A DNA stretch of 64,000 bases from Noviherbaspirillum galbum (GCF_010974945.1 NZ_JAAIVB010000068.1:1-64000); one strand, 5' to 3'. Counted from the stretch's first letter, positions 8,835-18,876 are shown. A program made the numbers and translations. Notes: generated from the sequence alone by a model not told the origin.

Positions 8835-10193
8835 ATGAACGTCGTGATTCTTGCTGCCGGCATGGGAAAGCGGATGCAATCCGCCCTGCCGAAAGTGCTG
8901 CATCCGCTTGCCGGGAAGCCCCTTCTTTCCCATGTGATCGACACTGCCCGGGCGCTGTCGCCCTCCACGCTGTGCGTGATCTACGGGCATGGCGGCGAGG
9001 TCGTTCCAGAGCGCGTAGGTGCGCCGGACCTGAAGTTCGCCAGGCAGGAACCCCAGCTTGGCACCGGCCATGCGGTGATGCAGGCCGTCCCTTATCTGAA
9101 TGATGACGTTCCGACCCTCGTGCTGTACGGAGACGTGCCGCTGACAACCAGGGATTCGCTGCAGCAATTGTTGGACAGCGCCGGACAGGATAAGTTGGCA
9201 ATTCTTACCGTAAAACTCGACGATCCGACCGGTTACGGTCGCATCGTGCGTGAGAACGGATCCATTACCGGCATCGTCGAGCAAAAGGATGCCAGCGCAG
9301 CCCAGCGCGAAATCCGCGAGGTCAACACCGGCATCATGGTCGTGCCGACACCGCGCCTCAAGCACTGGCTTGCCACCCTCTCCAACAACAATGCGCAAAA
9401 GGAATATTACCTGACCGACATCGTTGCCCGTGCGGTGGCGGATGGCGTGAGCGTCACTTCCGCCGAGCCGGCCGCCGTCTGGGAGACACTCGGCGTCAAC
9501 AGCAAGGTGCAGCTTGCCGAACTGGAACGGATCCACCAACGCAACCTTGCAAACGACCTGCTCGAACGCGGTGTCACCCTGGCAGACCCGGCGCGCCTGG
9601 ACATTCGCGGCACCCTGGACTGCGGACGGGACGTGAGCATCGACGTCAATTGCGTGTTCGAAGGCGCCGTGGTCATCGAGGACGGCGCGACGATCGGCGC
9701 GAATTGCGTGATCCGCAACGCGCGCATCGGCCGGGATGCCAGCATCAAGCCGTTCTGCCACATCGAGGAAGCCTCGGTCGGCAGCGCTTCCCAGATCGGG
9801 CCCTATGCCCGGCTGCGCCCGGGAACGGAACTCGGCGAGGACGTCCACATCGGCAACTTCGTGGAAGTGAAGAACAGCCAGATCGCCGCACACAGCAAGG
9901 CAAACCACCTCGCCTATGTCGGCGACGCGACGGTCGGATCGCGGGTCAACATCGGCGCCGGCACCATCACCTGCAACTACGACGGCGCCAACAAGTTCCG
10001 CACCGTGATCGAGGACGACGTTTTCATCGGCAGCGATACCCAGCTCGTCGCGCCGGTCACCGTCCGCAAGGGCGCCACGCTGGGCGCCGGGACCACGCTG
10101 ACCAAGGAAGCGCCGGAGGGCAAGCTGACGATTTCCCGTGCCAAGCAATTGACCATCGACGGCTGGAAGCGGCCGGTCAAGGTCAAGAAATAA
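8835..10193 (+). CDS. glmU: Bifunctional GlmU: GlcNAc-1-P uridyltransferase / GlcN-1-P acetyltransferase
   Basis: A 452-residue bifunctional enzyme making UDP-GlcNAc for peptidoglycan and lipopolysaccharide. The N-terminal pyrophosphorylase domain starts with the nucleotide motif [20 protein letters not shown] (residues 6-25). The C-terminal part (from about 250) is a left-handed beta-helix of hexapeptide repeats ending in the acetyltransferase region with [11 protein letters not shown] and [13 protein letters not shown]. Length is normal. It is separated from glmS by a convergent Lrp-type regulator gene instead of the direct glmUS operon of many bacteria. Confidence 0.97.
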   Translation: MNVVILAAGMGKRMQSALPKVLHPLAGKPLLSHVIDTARALSPSTLCVIYGHGGEVVPERVGAPDLKFARQEPQLGTGHAVMQAVPYLNDDVPTLVLYGDVPLTTRDSLQQLLDSAGQDKLAILTVKLDDPTGYGRIVRENGSITGIVEQKDASAAQREIREVNTGIMVVPTPRLKHWLATLSNNNAQKEYYLTDIVARAVADGVSVTSAEPAAVWETLGVNSKVQLAELERIHQRNLANDLLERGVTLADPARLDIRGTLDCGRDVSIDVNCVFEGAVVIEDGATIGANCVIRNARIGRDASIKPFCHIEEASVGSASQIGPYARLRPGTELGEDVHIGNFVEVKNSQIAAHSKANHLAYVGDATVGSRVNIGAGTITCNYDGANKFRTVIEDDVFIGSDTQLVAPVTVRKGATLGAGTTLTKEAPEGKLTISRAKQLTIDGWKRPVKVKK

Positions 10194-10216
10194 GGGCTTT
10201 CCCGCCCCGCATGCCG

Positions 10217-10690
10217 TCAGAGCGGAATGCGGGTGTCGAACTTGCTGCGATGCACCGAAAAGAAGGCGCGGACATTGCGCACGTTGGCATAGCTGCCAAA
10301 GACGCGATGCGCGAACGCATGGTAGGCCTGCATGTCGGCCAGTTGCAGGATGAGGATGAAGTCGGGACCGGGCGACACCCGGTAGCATTGCAGGATCGCC
10401 GGTTCCGGCTTCATCATCGCCTCGAATTCCGCGAGGCGTTCTGCCCCCTGGTGGTCGAGGGTGATTTCGACGATGGCGGTGAGCGCGGGGCCGAGCTTTT
10501 CCGGCGCCAGGATGGCGACCTGGCGCGAAATCACGCCAAGCTCGGTCAGACGCTTGACCCGGCGCAGGCAGGTCGGCGGCGACGCATGGACCGCTTCGGC
10601 AAGCTCGTTGTTGTTGCGTGATGCATCCTGCTGCAAGGCGTTCAGGATGCGCCTGTCCAGTTCATCGAGCTCCACCGTCCCGTTCTTCAT
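10217..10690 (-). CDS. Lrp/AsnC family transcriptional regulator
   Basis: A 157-residue regulator with an N-terminal winged HTH (LDELDRRILNALQQDASRNNNELAEAVHASPPTCLRRVKRL) and a C-terminal RAM ligand-binding domain. Such proteins respond to amino acids and often control the gene transcribed away from them, here glmS. The ATG at 10690 (MKNGTVELDELD) is chosen; a TTG 15 bases upstream is possible. The intergenic region holds an 8-bp-arm inverted repeat that could be its own site. Confidence 0.88.
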   Translation of the reverse strand: MKNGTVELDELDRRILNALQQDASRNNNELAEAVHASPPTCLRRVKRLTELGVISRQVAILAPEKLGPALTAIVEITLDHQGAERLAEFEAMMKPEPAILQCYRVSPGPDFILILQLADMQAYHAFAHRVFGSYANVRNVRAFFSVHRSKFDTRIPL

Positions 10691-10747
10691 GAAATTTTCT
10701 TTCAAAAATTTGCCATCCGAGAAATACTAATCCGTTTCTACCTCTGC

Positions 10748-10781
10748 GCGAAATAATCCTTCATCCAAACCGATATTTCGC
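10748..10781. promoter_or_regulatory. Inverted repeat between Lrp-type gene and glmS
   Basis: The arms GCGAAATA (10748-10755) and TATTTCGC (10774-10781) match perfectly across an 18-base AT-rich spacer. The site lies in the only control region shared by the divergent Lrp-type regulator and glmS, so it may be a regulator binding site. This is an inference from position and symmetry. Confidence 0.4.
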
Positions 10782-10845
10782 AAACTTTTTTCACCTCGCC
10801 TCGCCTACGATTGTCCTATCGAAAGTTTTTCAATGGAGGCAGGTC

Positions 10846-12663
10846 ATGTGCGGAATCGTTGGCGCCGTTTCTCAGCGGAATATCACTCCCATCCTGTTGC
10901 AAGGCCTGAAGCGGCTGGAATACCGCGGCTATGACTCCTGCGGCGTGGCGCTGCATGTCGATGGCGTCCTGAAGCGCGCGCGCAGCACGTCCCGCGTCGC
11001 TGACCTCGAGGAGCAAGTCGACAAATCCGGCCTTGCCGGCTTCACCGGCATTGCCCATACCCGCTGGGCAACGCATGGCGCGCCGGCATCCCACAATGCG
11101 CATCCCCACTTCTCCCGCGAACGCATCGCCCTGGTACACAACGGCATCATCGAGAACCATGACGAGTTGCGCGCCGAACTGACCGCCGCCGGCTACCACT
11201 TCGAAAGCCAGACCGATACCGAGGTCATCGCCCACCTGATCGACCACATGTACACCGGCGACCTGTTCGAGACGGTGCAGCAGGCGGTGCGCCGCCTGCA
11301 CGGCGCCTATGCGATCGCCGTCTTCTGCCGCGACGAACCGCATCGCGTGGTCGGGGCGCGCCAGGGATCGCCCCTGATCGTGGGCGTGGGCAAGGGCGAA
11401 AACTTCCTGGCCTCGGATGCCATGGCACTGGCCGGCACGACCGACCAGATCATCTACCTCGAGGAAGGCGACGTGGTCGACCTGCAATTGCAGCGCTACT
11501 GGATCGTCGATGCCAACGGCACGCCGGCGACCCGGGAAGTGCGGACGGTGCTGGCCCATACCGGCCAGGCGGAACTCGGCCCCTACCGCCACTACATGCA
11601 GAAGGAAATCTTCGAGCAGCCGCGCGCCATCGGCGACACCCTGGAAGGCGTCACCGGCATCATGCCCGAACTGTTCGGCGACCAGGCCTACCAGGTGTTC
11701 AAGAAGATCGATTCGGTCCTGATCCTCGCCTGCGGCACCAGCTACTACGCTGGCCTCACCGCCAAGTACTGGATCGAATCGATTGCCTGCCTGCCGGTCA
11801 ACGTCGAGATCGCCAGCGAATACCGCTACCGCGACAGCGTGCCGAATCCAAATTCGCTGGTCGTGACGATCTCACAGAGCGGCGAAACCGCCGACACGCT
11901 CGCCGCGCTCAAGCATGCGCGCTCCAAGGACATGGTGAACACGCTCACCATCTGCAATGTCGGCACCAGCGCCATGGTCCGCGAATGCATGCTGTCCTAC
12001 ATCACCCGGGCGGGCGTCGAAGTCGGGGTCGCGTCGACCAAGGCATTCACGACCCAGCTTGCCGCCCTCTTCCTGCTCACGCTGACCCTGGCCCAGGTAC
12101 GCGGCCTGCTGCCGGAAGAAAAGGAAGTCGAACACCTGAAAGCCATGCGCCACCTGCCTTCCGCGATCAGCGCGGTGCTCGCGCTGGAACCGCAGATCAT
12201 CGCCTGGGCGGAAGAATTCGCGCGCAAGGAAAACGCCCTCTTCCTCGGACGCGGCCTGCATTACCCGATCGCGCTCGAGGGCGCGCTCAAGCTCAAGGAA
12301 ATCTCCTACATCCACGCGGAAGCCTATCCAGCCGGCGAGCTCAAGCATGGTCCGCTGGCGCTGGTGACGAATGAAATGCCGGTGGTGACGGTGGCGCCGA
12401 AGGACACCTTGCTGGAAAAGCTCAAGTCCAACATGCAGGAAGTGCGCGCCCGCGGCGGCCAGCTCTATGTCTTCGCCGATTCGGATTCCCGCATCGCGCC
12501 CAGCGAAGGCGTGCATGTCATCCGCCTGCCGGAGCACTACGGGCAGCTTTCTCCCATCCTGCACGTGGTGCCGCTGCAGCTCCTGGCCTACCACACCGCG
12601 CTGGCACGCGGCACGGACGTGGACAAGCCGCGCAACCTGGCGAAGTCGGTCACGGTGGAGTAA
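10846..12663 (+). CDS. glmS: Glutamine-fructose-6-phosphate aminotransferase
   Basis: A 605-residue enzyme forming glucosamine-6-phosphate from fructose-6-phosphate and glutamine, the first step of UDP-GlcNAc synthesis. The N-terminal glutaminase domain has the catalytic Cys2 (MCGIVGAV). Two SIS sugar-isomerase domains follow, with [21 protein letters not shown] and the C-terminal [12 protein letters not shown] ending typical of GlmS. A GGAGG ribosome site is just upstream. No sequence like the Firmicutes glmS ribozyme is seen in the leader. Confidence 0.97.
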   Translation: MCGIVGAVSQRNITPILLQGLKRLEYRGYDSCGVALHVDGVLKRARSTSRVADLEEQVDKSGLAGFTGIAHTRWATHGAPASHNAHPHFSRERIALVHNGIIENHDELRAELTAAGYHFESQTDTEVIAHLIDHMYTGDLFETVQQAVRRLHGAYAIAVFCRDEPHRVVGARQGSPLIVGVGKGENFLASDAMALAGTTDQIIYLEEGDVVDLQLQRYWIVDANGTPATREVRTVLAHTGQAELGPYRHYMQKEIFEQPRAIGDTLEGVTGIMPELFGDQAYQVFKKIDSVLILACGTSYYAGLTAKYWIESIACLPVNVEIASEYRYRDSVPNPNSLVVTISQSGETADTLAALKHARSKDMVNTLTICNVGTSAMVRECMLSYITRAGVEVGVASTKAFTTQLAALFLLTLTLAQVRGLLPEEKEVEHLKAMRHLPSAISAVLALEPQIIAWAEEFARKENALFLGRGLHYPIALEGALKLKEISYIHAEAYPAGELKHGPLALVTNEMPVVTVAPKDTLLEKLKSNMQEVRARGGQLYVFADSDSRIAPSEGVHVIRLPEHYGQLSPILHVVPLQLLAYHTALARGTDVDKPRNLAKSVTVE

Positions 12664-12688
12664 AGCACAACGCCGGTCACGCAAGCAG

Positions 12689-12716
12689 AACGGCCCGCGC
12701 GGGCCGTTTTGCTTTT
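12689..12716. terminator. Rho-independent terminator after glmS
   Basis: The 20-base perfect palindrome AACGGCCCGCGCGGGCCGTT is followed by TTGCTTTT. It lies between the convergent glmS and HDOD genes and may work for both. Confidence 0.85.
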
Positions 12717-12724
12717 CAGGGCAG

Positions 12725-13531
12725 TTACAGCGTCGAGATATCGAAAAAGGATTCGGGTTTCGGAAATTTCCGGCGCATCCAGTCCCGGTCCAGGCGCAGC
12801 GCATCCACCACGTCCTGCGGCAGGGTATCGAGCGTCGCGGCGTCAGTATCGGGCGTTTCCGCGAGCAGGCAGGCCAGGTGGACGACCGCACCGAGGCGGT
12901 TGAAGGGATGACTCTCCATCGGATCGGACGTGGCATTCAGCGCGGCGACGATCTCGGCCGGAAAATTCCAACGGCGCGCCAGTTCGGCGGAAAGATTGGC
13001 TTCGGAGAACCCGAGCAGTTCCTGCTCGCGCGACCAGCGGCCGCCCGGCAGATGGGGCTGCATCTCGATTCTTGCCAGCGCCGCCGGCTGGTTCTGGCCG
13101 ATCAACAGTTCACCGAGGCGTTCCATCATGCCGACCAGCCAGGCTTGTTGTCCGTCGATGCCGAGGCTTGCGGCCAACCAGTTCGCATACCCCGCCGTCA
13201 CCGTGCTGTTGCGCCAGAATTCCTTGCGGTCCAGTCCCGGGATGACCGGGAAGGCATCCGCCATGCAAGCCGCGAGGCCCAGGGTGCGCACCTGGGAAAT
13301 GCCGACCACCATGATGGCGTCATCGATGCTGGCGATCGACCGGGTGACCCCGTAGCGCGCGCTGTTGGCGAGGCGGAGCAGCTTGGCGGTCAGGGCGGGA
13401 TCCTTGGCGATCACACCCCGCAGTTCGCCGGAGGAGACGTCGTCATCGTTGAGCATGCCGATCAGGACATGCGCCACTTCCGACATCACGGGAAGTTTGA
13501 CGGATTGGAAAAAATCTGCGACTTCGGACAT
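12725..13531 (-). CDS. HDOD domain signalling protein
   Basis: A 268-residue protein consisting mainly of an HDOD domain, an HD-related fold without phosphodiesterase activity found in bacterial signalling proteins. Typical segments are ELRGVIAKDPALTAKLLRLANSARYG and SIDDAIMVVGISQVRTLGLA. No second output domain is visible. A clear GGGAGG ribosome site precedes the ATG. It is transcribed divergently from the hybrid kinase gene at 13826, and its upstream region holds an 18-bp palindrome. Confidence 0.85.
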   Translation of the reverse strand: MSEVADFFQSVKLPVMSEVAHVLIGMLNDDDVSSGELRGVIAKDPALTAKLLRLANSARYGVTRSIASIDDAIMVVGISQVRTLGLAACMADAFPVIPGLDRKEFWRNSTVTAGYANWLAASLGIDGQQAWLVGMMERLGELLIGQNQPAALARIEMQPHLPGGRWSREQELLGFSEANLSAELARRWNFPAEIVAALNATSDPMESHPFNRLGAVVHLACLLAETPDTDAATLDTLPQDVVDALRLDRDWMRRKFPKPESFFDISTL

Positions 13532-13825
13532 GACGCCTCCCTTTGTAGTTGTTGGGGACTGACGCCTTCAATGTATCGCAAGTGTTTGCGATTGATCAGA
13601 AGTATTCAAGAAAGCTAAGCATTCTTTCCTTACATCAGGAATACTGTTGCGTTTTTGTTTTGAAATCATTGAGCTGGCTCATCGCGTGCCGCCAAGCCGG
13701 GCGTTACTTTCCTTTCTACCTTAGGTGATCGAAAACGACATACCCAACTTCATTCAAAATGTGCCTGTAAATAGAATTCAGTAAATCAAGTCCCTAAGCG
13801 GGCGTATCGAAGCGAACAAAAGAAT
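13532..13825. other. Divergent control region, HDOD gene / hybrid kinase gene
   Basis: These 294 bases hold no gene. The sequence is clearly more AT-rich than its surroundings, as expected for back-to-back promoters. The HDOD-proximal part contains the palindrome annotated separately. I could not fix a promoter for the kinase gene. Confidence 0.6.
13575..13592. promoter_or_regulatory. Operator-like palindrome before the HDOD gene
   Basis: A perfect inverted repeat, ATCGCAA-GTGT-TTGCGAT. On the minus strand it occupies the spacer between a weak -35 (TGATCA) and a -10-like TACATT, about 45 bases before the HDOD start codon, which is where a repressor would block transcription. The cognate regulator is unknown. 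Confidence 0.5.
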
Positions 13826-15448
13826 ATGGTTGCAGCGGGACCCAACGTACTACTGATCGATGATGAACGCCTGGCGGCGGAGTTTGTGCAGCATCTCCTG
13901 ATGACGGAATACGATGTCGCGATCACGCACGAAAGCGAGCCGGAACGCTGCCTGGAAGCGGTTCGGGTGCTGCAGCCGACCATGGTGCTCGTCGACCTGC
14001 GCATGCCGACCATCGATGGTTTGGAAGTGATCCGCCGGCTCCGTGCCGACGCCATCGCTTCCCAGTTGCCCATCGTGCTGCTGTCCTCCGAGGACAGCCC
14101 GGATGTCAAGGCCCAGGCATTCGCCGCCGGCGCAAACGACTACCTCGTGAAGTGGCCCGACAAGCGCGAACTCATCGCCAGGGTGCGCTATCACTCCAAT
14201 GCCTACCTGGCGCGGCGCGAGCGCGACGAGGCGTTCGATAGCCTGAGCCGCAGCCAGGCGGAACTCCTGGCCCGCACCCGCGAACTCGAGCAAAGCCGTG
14301 CGGCGCTGCATCACGCACAAAAGATGGAAGCGCTGGGCCAGCTGACGGGCGGGGTCGCGCACAACTTCAACAACTTCCTGCAGATCATCAGCAGCAATCT
14401 CGAGCTGATCCGCCTGATGTCGGACGGCGACCCTTACCTGGCCCCCCGGCTGGATGCCGCCTCGCTGGGCGTCGAACGCGCCGCCAAGCTGGCATCCCAC
14501 CTGATGGCCTTCGCCCGCCGCCAGCCGCTGCAGCCTGCCGTGGTCGACGTGCGGCGCGTGATGCGGCTGATGGCCGAGCTGCTGAATTACGCGCTCGGCG
14601 ACCTGATCGCCCTGGACCTTGAAATCGACGACGGCCTGTGGAACGTCATTGCCGATCCCGGCCAGCTGGAAAACGCCATCCTCAACCTTGCGATCAATGC
14701 GCGCGACGCCATGAACGGCCGAGGCAAGCTGCACATTCGCCTGCGCAACCTGCCTGCCGCGGAGCTTGTGGGTGCGCCGCCGGAATCGGCGAAGTCGGAT
14801 CACGTGCAGATCGAAATCCAGGACAACGGCTGCGGCATTCCGTCCAACATCCTGGAGCGGGTGTTCGATCCCTTCTTCACCACCAAGCCCCTGGGCCAGG
14901 GCACGGGGCTGGGGTTGTCGATGGTGTATGGTTTCGTCAAGCAGAGCCAGGGTTTCATGACCATCGACAGCACGCCGGGGGCGGGCACCGCCGTCAAGAT
15001 CCACCTGCCTCGCACGACCGGCGCGGCCGACGCCCAGTCAGCGATGAACTTGCCGGCCGCCAGGGGAAACCACGAAACGGTGCTCGTGGTGGAAGACGAG
15101 ATGGAAGTGCGCGCATCTACCGTGGCGCTGCTGACCAGCCTCGGTTATCGCGCATTGCAGGCTGACGGTCCGGAAAGCGCATTGCAGGCGCTCAGGCAAG
15201 GCAAGGTCGACCTGCTGTTCTCCGACGTGCTCATGCCGGGCAAGGTGAACGTGTCGACCTTCCTGCAGCAGGCGCGCCTCCTGCATCCGGAGCTGAAGGT
15301 GCTCATGACGTCAGGCTTCTTCGAGGATTCAGAACAGGCGCGGCAGATGACACTGGACAACCATCTGCTCCGCAAGCCATATACCGTGGAATCGCTGTCG
15401 GCCGCGATCCGCAGGGCGCTGGCCACGGAACCGGCGCAACTCGACTAG
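13826..15448 (+). CDS. Hybrid histidine kinase, REC-HisKA-HATPase-REC
   Basis: A 540-residue soluble kinase without membrane segments. An N-terminal receiver (residues 7-125, phospho-acceptor Asp57 in VLVDLRMP) and a short coiled coil are followed by the HisKA motif GGVAHNFNNF with His179, an ATPase domain (DNGCGIP, then GTGLGLSMVYGFVKQSQG), and a C-terminal receiver from about 415 (FSDVLMP). An N-terminal receiver in place of a sensor domain means the kinase is probably driven by another kinase. Candidates are encoded next door: it converges with the bacteriophytochrome operon. That link is an inference. Confidence 0.9.
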   Translation: MVAAGPNVLLIDDERLAAEFVQHLLMTEYDVAITHESEPERCLEAVRVLQPTMVLVDLRMPTIDGLEVIRRLRADAIASQLPIVLLSSEDSPDVKAQAFAAGANDYLVKWPDKRELIARVRYHSNAYLARRERDEAFDSLSRSQAELLARTRELEQSRAALHHAQKMEALGQLTGGVAHNFNNFLQIISSNLELIRLMSDGDPYLAPRLDAASLGVERAAKLASHLMAFARRQPLQPAVVDVRRVMRLMAELLNYALGDLIALDLEIDDGLWNVIADPGQLENAILNLAINARDAMNGRGKLHIRLRNLPAAELVGAPPESAKSDHVQIEIQDNGCGIPSNILERVFDPFFTTKPLGQGTGLGLSMVYGFVKQSQGFMTIDSTPGAGTAVKIHLPRTTGAADAQSAMNLPAARGNHETVLVVEDEMEVRASTVALLTSLGYRALQADGPESALQALRQGKVDLLFSDVLMPGKVNVSTFLQQARLLHPELKVLMTSGFFEDSEQARQMTLDNHLLRKPYTVESLSAAIRRALATEPAQLD

Positions 15449-15491
15449 AGACCATCCGGCGCCAGATTTCCCTCCGGAGGTCTGGATGCGT

Positions 15492-15944
15492 TCAGCGTTT
15501 CACGTAGCGCATCGAGCCGGGCGGCGGCTCGTTCAGCACCGCCCAGAAGATGCCGAGGTCGGCGATCGCGCGGACGAAGTCCTTGAAGTCGACCGGCTTG
15601 ACGACATAAGCATTCACGCCCAGCTCATAGCTGCGCAGGAGATCCTGCTCTTCGCTGGACGACGTCAGCATCACCACGGGCATGCTCTTGAGTTTATCCT
15701 TGCTGCGGATGTGGCGCAGGACTTCGAGGCCATCCACCTTCGGCAGCTTGAGGTCGAGCAGTACGACCGCCGGATTTCCGGCCGGGCGGTTGAGCCAGTC
15801 GCCTTCGCCATTCAGGTAGTCGAGCGCTTCGGCGCCATCCCGCAGAACGATGACCTCATTGGCCAGGTTGCTGCGTTCCAGCGCGATGAGCGTGAGCTCA
15901 AGGTCGTTGGGGTTGTCTTCGACGAGAAGAATCGGTTTCAGCAT
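15492..15944 (-). CDS. Single-domain response regulator, phytochrome partner (Rcp1-like)
   Basis: A 150-residue stand-alone receiver with phospho-acceptor Asp64 (VLLDLKLPK), acidic pocket E9/D10, and the conserved KPVDF near the end. The insert DYLNGEGDWLNRPAG and the C-terminal extension ending FWAVLNEPPPG are typical of Rcp1-type regulators paired with phytochrome kinases. It starts 6 bases after the bphP stop, so it is probably the direct phosphorylation target of that kinase. It has no output domain. Confidence 0.92.
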   Translation of the reverse strand: MLKPILLVEDNPNDLELTLIALERSNLANEVIVLRDGAEALDYLNGEGDWLNRPAGNPAVVLLDLKLPKVDGLEVLRHIRSKDKLKSMPVVMLTSSSEEQDLLRSYELGVNAYVVKPVDFKDFVRAIADLGIFWAVLNEPPPGSMRYVKR

Positions 15945-15950
15945 GGCGTG

Positions 15951-18197
15951 TCAGGCAAATTGAGGTTGTTTCGGAAGGGCGAAGTAAAAGCGGGCGCCTT
16001 GTTGAACCGCGCCTTCCGCCCACACGCGTCCGCCATGACGCTCGATGATGCGCCTGACGTTCGCGAGGCCGATGCCGGTTCCCTGAAAATCTTCCATGCG
16101 GTGAAGACGCTGGAACACACCGAACAGCTTGTGCGTGTAGTCGGCGTTGAATCCGACGCCGTTGTCTTTCACGCAATAGACGACTTCCTCCGCATGGTCT
16201 TCCGCCGACACGCTGATTTCGGCCACCTCGCGGGGGCCGGTGTACTTGACGGCGTTCGACAAAAGATTGTACACGGCAAGCTGCAGGAAAGTTGGATCGG
16301 CGGTGATGTCGGGCAGCTCGCCGATGCGCCAGTCGATGCGGCGCGTCCCGGCATCCATGGCCAGCCTGTTGATGCATGAGTTGACCAGGTCCTTCATGTC
16401 CACCCGCGCCGGATGCAGCGATGCGCGGCCCATCTGCGAAAAACTCAGAAGGTCGTCCACCAGCTTGCCGGCGAACCGGGCCGAATCCTTGATGTTGCGG
16501 AGGAAGCGGGCATCCTTGCCGTCGACCTCGCTGGTTTCGAGGAGCAGGTCGGCATAACCGACGATGTGCCGCATCGGCGCGCGCAGGTCGTGGGACACGG
16601 AATACGAAAATGCCTCCAGTTCCTTGTTGGCCCGCGTCAGCTCTTCCGCCAGCGCGGCGACCGCCTCGGCGCGTTCGAGGACGATCTCCAGCAGCGCGCT
16701 GCGCAGCTCGAGCGCGGTTTCGACGTCGCTCGCCCGCCACGGCAGGCTGCAGCCGCGCACTTCCTCGTGCCAGGTCTCGAAACTCTTGCGCGGCGTGAGC
16801 TGGCCGGCAAAACCGGCTTGCATGACCTTGAGGTGGGGGTTGCCTGCCCAGTCGATGGTCTGGACCGTTTCCGGGCGAAACCAGACCAGGTAGTGGCGGT
16901 GCAGCCGCGACAGCGGGATTGCAAGCAAGCCGCTGGCATTCCGGGCGTGGAGCGCCGCATCGGGACACAGCTTGCCGAAGGAATCGGTATGAAAGCTGTC
17001 GCCGTGGCTGTTCGCGCCTATCCACTCGATCATCTTTGCCACGTCTTCCTGCGGCGGCGTGTCGCCGAACAGCTCCAGCCTGTCGTCGAACAGCAGCGCC
17101 GCCCCGGTCGCGCCGGCGAAACGCAGCAGCTCGGGTTCGACCGCCCGCACGCTTTCGATGAAATTCGGCCCGCGCGACAGCTTCGACAGCAGGCCGACGA
17201 GGGAGCGCCGCAGGTCCAGGCGGATGTCGTATTCGTCGACATCCTCCCGGGATTCGATGCGCAGCGCCAGCACCTGGGCGAGATGCTCGCAGGCGGCTCG
17301 GGTCTCGAAGGAAACGAAGCGCGGCTCGGCATGATGGCAGGAGATCAGTCCCCAGAGCTTTCCCTTGACGATCAGCGATACCGACATCGATGCCGGCGTG
17401 CCCATGTTGCGCATGTATTGCAGATGAATCGGCGAGACGCTGCGCAAGGTGGAATACGTGAGGTCGGTCGGCGCGCCGGACAGCGGATTCAGGCCGGGCA
17501 CCAGGCGCGACGGCTGGTAATGGGCGTCGGGAATCAGCCGGATCCGGTTATGCAGGTAAAGCTCGCGCGCCTGACGCGGGACGTCCGATGCGGGGAAACG
17601 GTGGTTCAGGTAAGTGGCATAGCCCGGATCGCAGGATTCGGCCAGCACGTGGCCGTGGCCGTCGCTGTCGAAACGGTAGACCATGACCCGGCCGAAGCGG
17701 GTCAGGTCCTTGATTTCCTCGATGGCGTGCCGGCTCAGGTCTTCCACGTCGTCCTTGTCGGACAGGCGCGACAGGAAGCGGCTGATGAAGGTGTAGAGCA
17801 GGCGGAAGTCCGCGCTCTTGCGCGGCACCTGTTCGAAATCGAGGATGAGCAGGCCGTCGTTGCGATGGGCGAGGACGTCGAAGCAATCGCTCTCGCCGAT
17901 GCTCGTCGTGCACAGGTAGATCACCTGCTGGCCGATGGCCAGCCGCGCCAGTTCGGCATGAACGAGCCGGGAAGCATGGTCGCCGATCGCTTCCGACAGC
18001 GGCCGGCCGGAAAGCGCTTCCGCGTCCAGCGCCGTTCCCGTCAGCTCGCCGATGTTGGCGCTGGCCTGCGCGATCTTGTCTGCGTCGTCATGCAAGGCCA
18101 CCAGGAAACCGTGCTGCTGCACGCTGCCTGGGATGCGTATCGGTTCGCTGTCACAGCGTGACAGGTCCAGTTCCGGCTGGGGATCGGTCACCGCCAT
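15951..18197 (-). CDS. bphP: Bacteriophytochrome histidine kinase
   Basis: A 748-residue red/far-red photoreceptor kinase. The order is PAS (with Cys15 in SRCDSEPIRIPG, the expected biliverdin attachment site), GAF (FPASDVPRQARELY), PHY with the tongue motif PRKSF near residue 470, then HisKA with His536 (SVSHDLRAPMRHI) and an ATPase domain (VKDNGVGFN, GTGIGLANVRRIIERHGG). All hallmark motifs are intact, so the protein should bind chromophore and signal. The start codon overlaps the stop of the haem oxygenase gene, and the cognate regulator follows 6 bases downstream. Confidence 0.96.
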   Translation of the reverse strand: MAVTDPQPELDLSRCDSEPIRIPGSVQQHGFLVALHDDADKIAQASANIGELTGTALDAEALSGRPLSEAIGDHASRLVHAELARLAIGQQVIYLCTTSIGESDCFDVLAHRNDGLLILDFEQVPRKSADFRLLYTFISRFLSRLSDKDDVEDLSRHAIEEIKDLTRFGRVMVYRFDSDGHGHVLAESCDPGYATYLNHRFPASDVPRQARELYLHNRIRLIPDAHYQPSRLVPGLNPLSGAPTDLTYSTLRSVSPIHLQYMRNMGTPASMSVSLIVKGKLWGLISCHHAEPRFVSFETRAACEHLAQVLALRIESREDVDEYDIRLDLRRSLVGLLSKLSRGPNFIESVRAVEPELLRFAGATGAALLFDDRLELFGDTPPQEDVAKMIEWIGANSHGDSFHTDSFGKLCPDAALHARNASGLLAIPLSRLHRHYLVWFRPETVQTIDWAGNPHLKVMQAGFAGQLTPRKSFETWHEEVRGCSLPWRASDVETALELRSALLEIVLERAEAVAALAEELTRANKELEAFSYSVSHDLRAPMRHIVGYADLLLETSEVDGKDARFLRNIKDSARFAGKLVDDLLSFSQMGRASLHPARVDMKDLVNSCINRLAMDAGTRRIDWRIGELPDITADPTFLQLAVYNLLSNAVKYTGPREVAEISVSAEDHAEEVVYCVKDNGVGFNADYTHKLFGVFQRLHRMEDFQGTGIGLANVRRIIERHGGRVWAEGAVQQGARFYFALPKQPQFA

Positions 18198-18814
18198 GCT
18201 GTCGGCCTCATCGTCATGTCATTCCTTCTCGCTTCACGCCGAATGGTGAACCACTCAAGAAGGGATGAAAAAGCCTGGCGGGCGTATTCGGCGGCCGCCT
18301 GCCGGGCTTGCGCGCCTTGAAGCTCGGCTTCGGCGCAGGCAACGAAAGTTTTCCACCGCAGGGAGGATTGTTCGCCATACCCCTGCAGCCAGACCGGCTC
18401 CCAACCATCCAGCGCCGGAGCCAGGCGCCTGGCGAGGACCCGCACGCCAAGCTGCGCGCCCTCGACCACGTAAGCAATGCCGTAGCGCGCCTCTGCCCGC
18501 TCGAAGGACGGGCGGAAATCGGCCACCGGCAGGCGATGTATTTCCTCGGACGACATCCCGGACCACCGGAGGTCGGCCTCGATGCGTTCGAGCTTGCCCG
18601 CCCGTTCCCGGGCGGCGACCACCGCCGGCCAGGGCATGTTCCAGAGCGCGGGTTCGACGGCCTTCAGCCAGCCCAGCATATCCTCGAGATAAGACAGGTA
18701 TTCGTCGCGGCCCGCCCCTTCCCGATTAATGTCGAGCAGATTTTCCAGTTGCTCGTGCAGGCTGGAAGTGGCACGCCGCAGTTCCATCAAGGCGGGTGAG
18801 ATCGATTCGGACAT
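18188..18814 (-). CDS. bphO: Biliverdin-producing haem oxygenase
   Basis: A 208-residue haem oxygenase that opens haem to biliverdin, the phytochrome chromophore. The N-terminal LMELRRATSSLHEQLE contains His20, the likely proximal haem ligand, and the region around YVVEGAQLGVRVLARR matches the conserved distal part of bacterial haem oxygenases. The start at 18814 (MSESISPALMEL) is chosen over an in-frame extension with no family similarity. Its last 10 bases overlap bphP, a strong sign of coupled expression. First gene of bphO-bphP-regulator. Confidence 0.92.
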   Translation of the reverse strand: MSESISPALMELRRATSSLHEQLENLLDINREGAGRDEYLSYLEDMLGWLKAVEPALWNMPWPAVVAARERAGKLERIEADLRWSGMSSEEIHRLPVADFRPSFERAEARYGIAYVVEGAQLGVRVLARRLAPALDGWEPVWLQGYGEQSSLRWKTFVACAEAELQGAQARQAAAEYARQAFSSLLEWFTIRREARRNDMTMRPTAWR

Positions 18815-18855
18815 GAGCGGGGGACGAGCGCAAGGCTCTGGACGACAAGCCCCGT

Positions 18856-18876
18856 ATTCTACGCGTTTCCGGGAAA
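18856..18876 (-). promoter_or_regulatory. Likely -10 region and small palindrome upstream of bphO
   Basis: On the minus strand a good -10 box TAGAAT (18861-18856) lies about 40 bases before the bphO ATG. Just upstream of it is the short inverted repeat TTTCC-C-GGAAA (18876-18866), inside the expected -35/-10 spacer. A convincing -35 is not seen, which would fit an activator-dependent promoter. Confidence 0.4.

Noticed and set aside
10782-10845. A glmS-type ribozyme or riboswitch in the glmS leader
   Set aside because: The leader is too short and lacks the conserved ribozyme core; such ribozymes are typical of Gram-positive bacteria.
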